The notes beneath the pieces are model-generated. The model was not told the DNA's origin and did no database searches. It saw nothing but the letters and a program-made list of their open reading frames with translations. 43,828 bases of DNA from Candidatus Freyarchaeota archaeon (GTDB lineage Archaea; Asgardarchaeota; Jordiarchaeia; Jordiarchaeales; Jordiarchaeaceae), in contig JAUQZE010000031.1 in assembly GCA_030587365.1 (NCBI GenBank), positions 1-43,828 on the forward strand, read 5' to 3'. Below, one piece after another: positions 41,127-43,828 of the stretch (its first letter is position 1; the number at the start of each line of letters is the position of its first letter). Position numbers and translations under genes: made by a program.

Positions 41127-41801
41127 TTACTTGTTAGTGAGCTTAAAATTCGTGATGTCCATATAGGTGTAACCATTTCTGGGAACTTTTTGGGTTTTAA
41201 GGATTCTGATTCTTTTTTTGAATATTGGACCGTCGTAGACGAATGTGTGGTATTCACCCATCTCTCCTAGGACATCAACCTTTCTTTCCTCGTTAATTTC
41301 AAGCAGTTCATTCAGAAATTCTTGGTCCAGTTTGCGTCCCAGCCACTCATCTCCCAGAAATTCCTTTTTAACCACAATCACGACCGCCTTGAAGCCCAAG
41401 TTGATAAGTTCTCTAAAAAGATTCTCGGGTTTGTTGCTGAAGAGGGGTGATAGAGCTTTTATTCCCAGTTCTCTGCAAACGCGCTCAGTCCATTCTCTGT
41501 GTTCCGCAACCCACACATCGCCGAAGACACATCCCTCTATTCCTCTCGGCTTTAACTCATTAACAAGTTCCTTGAATCCCTGCTCGTACGTCTCCCAAGT
41601 AACCTCTTTGGTAACCAAGGGGATTCCTAGAGCCTGGGACTGAGCTTCCAATAATTCCACTTTGAGTGCATGTGACATGGACCTGCCGTCGCTCGATACA
41701 AAACTCATCATATGGGAAATTTTAATACCCTGATTGAGAGCCCTGTAAAGCGAAAGCGTACTCTCTTTACCACCACTCCAAGAAACAATAAACCCCGACA
41801 C
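41127..41801 (-). CDS. dph6: Dph6-type diphthine--ammonia ligase (ATP pyrophosphatase, DUF71)
   Basis: 224 aa from the GTG at 41801 (GGTG five bases upstream); the frame extends to a TTG at 41816. The N-type PP-loop FIVSWSGGKESTLSLYRAL starts the protein; EGCVFGDVWVAEHREWTERV and GEMGEYHTFVYDGP are the conserved blocks of the family. It catalyses the last step of diphthamide formation on elongation factor 2, which is specific to archaea and eukaryotes. This is good evidence for an archaeal genome. No other diphthamide genes adjoin. Paralogues of this family with other roles exist, so the assignment is probable rather than certain. Confidence 0.87.
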   Translation of the reverse strand: MSGFIVSWSGGKESTLSLYRALNQGIKISHMMSFVSSDGRSMSHALKVELLEAQSQALGIPLVTKEVTWETYEQGFKELVNELKPRGIEGCVFGDVWVAEHREWTERVCRELGIKALSPLFSNKPENLFRELINLGFKAVVIVVKKEFLGDEWLGRKLDQEFLNELLEINEERKVDVLGEMGEYHTFVYDGPIFKKRIRILKTQKVPRNGYTYMDITNFKLTNK

Positions 41802-41980
41802 ACAAACACCAACCAAAACAGGAATAAAACGAACCTTAATAAAAAACTAAATGGGGAGCGTAATTGAAAAGGCTTTTGTGAATCTTCTAGAGAAAGGCTT
41901 ATATCACTTTTAGTAGCATAATTTTTCAATATTTTATTCTTTAAAAATATTGCGAGTTTCCCTCCTACCTCTTAAGTTGA

Positions 41981-42006
41981 GCGGACAACCTTTTCCGCTT
42001 GTCTGC
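41981..42006 (+). promoter_or_regulatory. Hairpin in the leader of the radical SAM gene
   Basis: GCGGACAA (41981-41988) pairs with TTGTCTGC (41999-42006), with one G-U pair and a 10-base loop, about 70 bases before the start codon. An alternative CTTTTC...GAAAAG stem overlaps it (41990-42012), so two mutually exclusive folds are possible. No known riboswitch class is recognised. Confidence 0.35.
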
Positions 42007-42073
42007 GAAAAGTGGAGCTGAGTCTTGTTGAAGAAGCGGTGTGCTTGTATGAGTTGATTTGGGGTCGTAGGTT

Positions 42074-43549
42074 TTGAGTGAGAAAATGCCTTCTATGAGT
42101 AGTATTGAGGTTTTGAACTCGACAGTTAACAGGAGATATTCACGGTTCTTCCTCAGTAGGGCATCTAGCTTTTGTAAGAAGGATGGTAAGACGAGGATTG
42201 AAGTAGCGTTAGAGCTCTACGCGGGTGCCAGGGACTCAGCGTGCTTTACTTGTTCTCATATTATCCGACCAATGGTTGGGTGGCATATCAGGAATGGAGC
42301 GAAATCATTTGGGCTCCCCGAGGACATTGTCAAACAATTATTGAGTGACGGAAATTGGAGAAGGGGTGTGGCAAGTGTTCTACGTGGGGTGGCTAGGTTT
42401 GGCGTGCACCGCCCGTTCGTTCCCGGCGCACCCTTCCTAGTAGTTTGGAACTACACCTGGCTTTGCAACCTGAAATGCAAGCACTGCTACGCAACAGCCG
42501 GAAAGGCACGCTCAGATGAACTTAACTCCAGAGAAGCAATAGCTGCCGTTGAGAAACTCGCGGACGCTGGAGTATTAATAATCGCTTTCTCTGGAGGAGA
42601 ACCCCTAATGAGGCATGACTTTTTTGACACCTTAAAGGCAGTCCACGATCATGGCATCTACACCGCCATCGCAACTAACGGCACACTCATAACAAGAGAG
42701 GTTGCAAAAAGAATAAAGGACAGCGGAGCGGGGTACGTTCAAATCAGCTTGGACGGGGCTAAGCCGGAGACCCATGACGGTTTTCGCGGAGTTTCGGGAG
42801 CCTTCGAGAAAACCATTAAGGGAATAAAGAACTGCGTGGAGCAGGAAATCTTCGTTGAGGTCTCAACTACTGGAACAAAGTATTCCAAAGAGGAGATACC
42901 GGAGATAATAGAATTATGTGAGCAAATTAATGTTCCCTGGTGGATGTTGTATAACTTTGTTCCCAGCGGTCGTGGAAGGTTCATTGCGGAAAACGACCTC
43001 ACACCGGAGGAGAGAGAGGAAATCTTAAGGCAACTATACCAGAGGCTTAAGAGCAACAGTAAGGTGGAGGTACTTTCAACGGCTCCCCAGTTTGCTAGGG
43101 TTTCGCTTCAAATGGAGAAGGAAGCCAAGGATAAAGCAAAGGATAATATGGTGATTGTTCCCACGCACTTTTACAATACTCGCATCTTCGAGCAACTGGT
43201 TGAGTTAAGCGAGTTTATCGGCGGCTGCGGAGCGGGAAGAGTCTACTGCGCATTGGACCCTGATGGAACAATAACTCCCTGTGTTTTCTTCCCACTCAAT
43301 GTCGGAAACATAAAGGATGATGACTTCGAAGAAGTGTGGGGCAATACTGTTTTCAAGGAGCTAAGGGACAGAGACAAACTTAAGGGTCAATGTGGGCAGT
43401 GCGAATACAGGTACGTTTGTGGAGGATGTCGAGCTAGGGCGTACGGATACTTTGGAGACTACATGTCACCAGATCCAGGATGCATAAACAATCTTGATTT
43501 ATGGGAGAGGCTGAGAAAAGGTGAAGCGTGTCTGAACCGCACTCCATAG
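42074..43549 (+). CDS. Radical SAM/SPASM-domain enzyme
   Basis: 491 aa. The SAM-binding cluster motif is CNLKCKHCY (Cys131, 135, 138), followed by FSGGEPLMR, ATNGTLI and QISLDGAKPETHD, all typical of the radical SAM barrel. A C-terminal SPASM domain with Cys residues in YCALDPDGTITPC, GQCGQCEYRYVCGGC and DPGC binds additional iron-sulfur clusters. An N-terminal extension of about 120 residues includes CFTC (57-60) and a region (RPMVGWHIRNGAKSFGLPED) not part of the core. Related proteins mature peptides or modify heme precursors; the substrate here is unknown and no peptide or heme gene adjoins. Start TTG at 42074, with in-frame ATGs at 42086 and 42095. Confidence 0.92.
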   Translation: MSEKMPSMSSIEVLNSTVNRRYSRFFLSRASSFCKKDGKTRIEVALELYAGARDSACFTCSHIIRPMVGWHIRNGAKSFGLPEDIVKQLLSDGNWRRGVASVLRGVARFGVHRPFVPGAPFLVVWNYTWLCNLKCKHCYATAGKARSDELNSREAIAAVEKLADAGVLIIAFSGGEPLMRHDFFDTLKAVHDHGIYTAIATNGTLITREVAKRIKDSGAGYVQISLDGAKPETHDGFRGVSGAFEKTIKGIKNCVEQEIFVEVSTTGTKYSKEEIPEIIELCEQINVPWWMLYNFVPSGRGRFIAENDLTPEEREEILRQLYQRLKSNSKVEVLSTAPQFARVSLQMEKEAKDKAKDNMVIVPTHFYNTRIFEQLVELSEFIGGCGAGRVYCALDPDGTITPCVFFPLNVGNIKDDDFEEVWGNTVFKELRDRDKLKGQCGQCEYRYVCGGCRARAYGYFGDYMSPDPGCINNLDLWERLRKGEACLNRTP

Positions 43550-43637
43550 AAATTTGAAGATTAAGAGTTAATATTATTACTAAACTTTGGCAAATTTTAA
43601 TTTTTTCTCTGACCTTACCATCTTTAGGTGTTAATTA

Positions 43638-43828
43638 TGTTGCCTATTACATGTCATCCCTGCATTGTTGAGAACTTTCTGCCTCGGCTGGAGGGAGTCT
43701 TCAACAAACCCCAGCTGAAGCACTTCGCACAGTACCTAACCGGACTCATAGTCTGCAATAACCGGACGATCACCGGCATAAACGAGAGCTTCACCGGGCA
43801 CAACGACCAGTCGGCTCTGAACCACTGG
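43638..43828 (+). mobile_element. IS701-like DDE transposase, N-terminal fragment (cut by window edge)
   Basis: Open from the ATG at 43638 to the end of the window, about 63 residues. HFAQYLTGLIV followed by NRTITGINESFTGHNDQSAL is characteristic of the N-terminal part of IS701/IS4-type DDE transposases, which begin with a helical DNA-binding region. The catalytic domain is outside the window. The upstream inverted repeat of the element was not identified. Confidence 0.7.

Noticed and set aside
1..43828. tRNA or rRNA genes
   Set aside because: I looked for T-loop GTTCRANYC signatures and conserved rRNA blocks; the few near matches fall inside coding genes and lack the rest of a cloverleaf.

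Overview
The window reads as part of the chromosome of an anaerobic archaeon. The evidence is frequent GTG and TTG starts with GGTGA/GGAGG ribosome binding sites, TATA-type AT-rich promoters, a Dph6-type diphthamide enzyme, and many corrinoid/UroD-family methyltransferase genes. The gene mix (methyl-corrinoid genes, GH3 and GH51 glycosidases, acyl-CoA enzymes) fits Bathyarchaeia-like or related TACK/Asgard heterotrophs or acetogens, but the lineage cannot be fixed from this sequence alone. No rRNA, tRNA or CRISPR array was seen. The window is bounded by two transposase fragments: an IS110-type tail at the left edge and an IS701-like head at the right edge.

Layout. 0-3.7 kb: a minus-strand operon of a 101-aa unknown protein, a corrinoid protein and a GH3 glycosidase. 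3.9-6 kb: a large secreted beta-helix (NosD-like) repeat protein. 7.3-9.6 kb: two UroD-family methyltransferase-like genes. 9.6-14.2 kb: a rearranged region with two paralogous Cys-containing unknowns, a HicBA toxin-antitoxin pair, a PaaK-like CoA ligase and two decayed extra copies of that ligase's 3' end. 14.2-19.8 kb: thiolase, an orphan PAS histidine kinase, an esterase and 4-hydroxybutyryl-CoA dehydratase. 19.8-21.7 kb: a tandemly duplicated alpha/beta hydrolase gene with its promoter. 21.7-24.1 kb: flavodoxin, corrinoid protein and MtaA-type methyltransferase in one operon. 24.2-28.3 kb: a membrane glycosyltransferase, a CpXC zinc protein, a hotdog thioesterase and a small unknown. 28.3-31.1 kb: an AbiE-like regulator/nucleotidyltransferase pair followed by a helical-repeat protein, with a collapsed second copy of the cassette. 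31.1-33.9 kb: CPBP protease, C_GCAxxG_C_C protein, Ogt and a tiny basic peptide ORF. 33.9-41.8 kb: haloalkane-dehalogenase-like hydrolase, GH51 arabinofuranosidase, a polytopic membrane protein, a CoA ligase-SCP2 fusion and Dph6. 42-43.5 kb: a radical SAM/SPASM enzyme.

How the genes may work together. Three themes recur. (1) One-carbon transfer: two corrinoid proteins, one zinc-type MtaA and two UroD-family paralogues, with no MttB/MtaB/MtvB-type substrate methyltransferase and no corrinoid-reactivating ATPase in the window. One corrinoid protein is coupled to a glycosidase and the other to a flavodoxin. (2) CoA-ester chemistry: two CoA ligases, a thiolase, 4-hydroxybutyryl-CoA dehydratase and a hotdog thioesterase, which would fit conversion of 4-hydroxybutyrate via crotonyl-CoA to acetyl-CoA if the missing hydratase and dehydrogenase lie elsewhere. 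(3) Plant-sugar hydrolysis by GH3 and GH51 enzymes without signal peptides. The best candidates for undescribed biology are the glycosidase-corrinoid operon, the AbiE-like pair with its helical-repeat partner, the repeated ligase 3' ends around hicBA, and the two YMI-ending Cys-containing paralogues.
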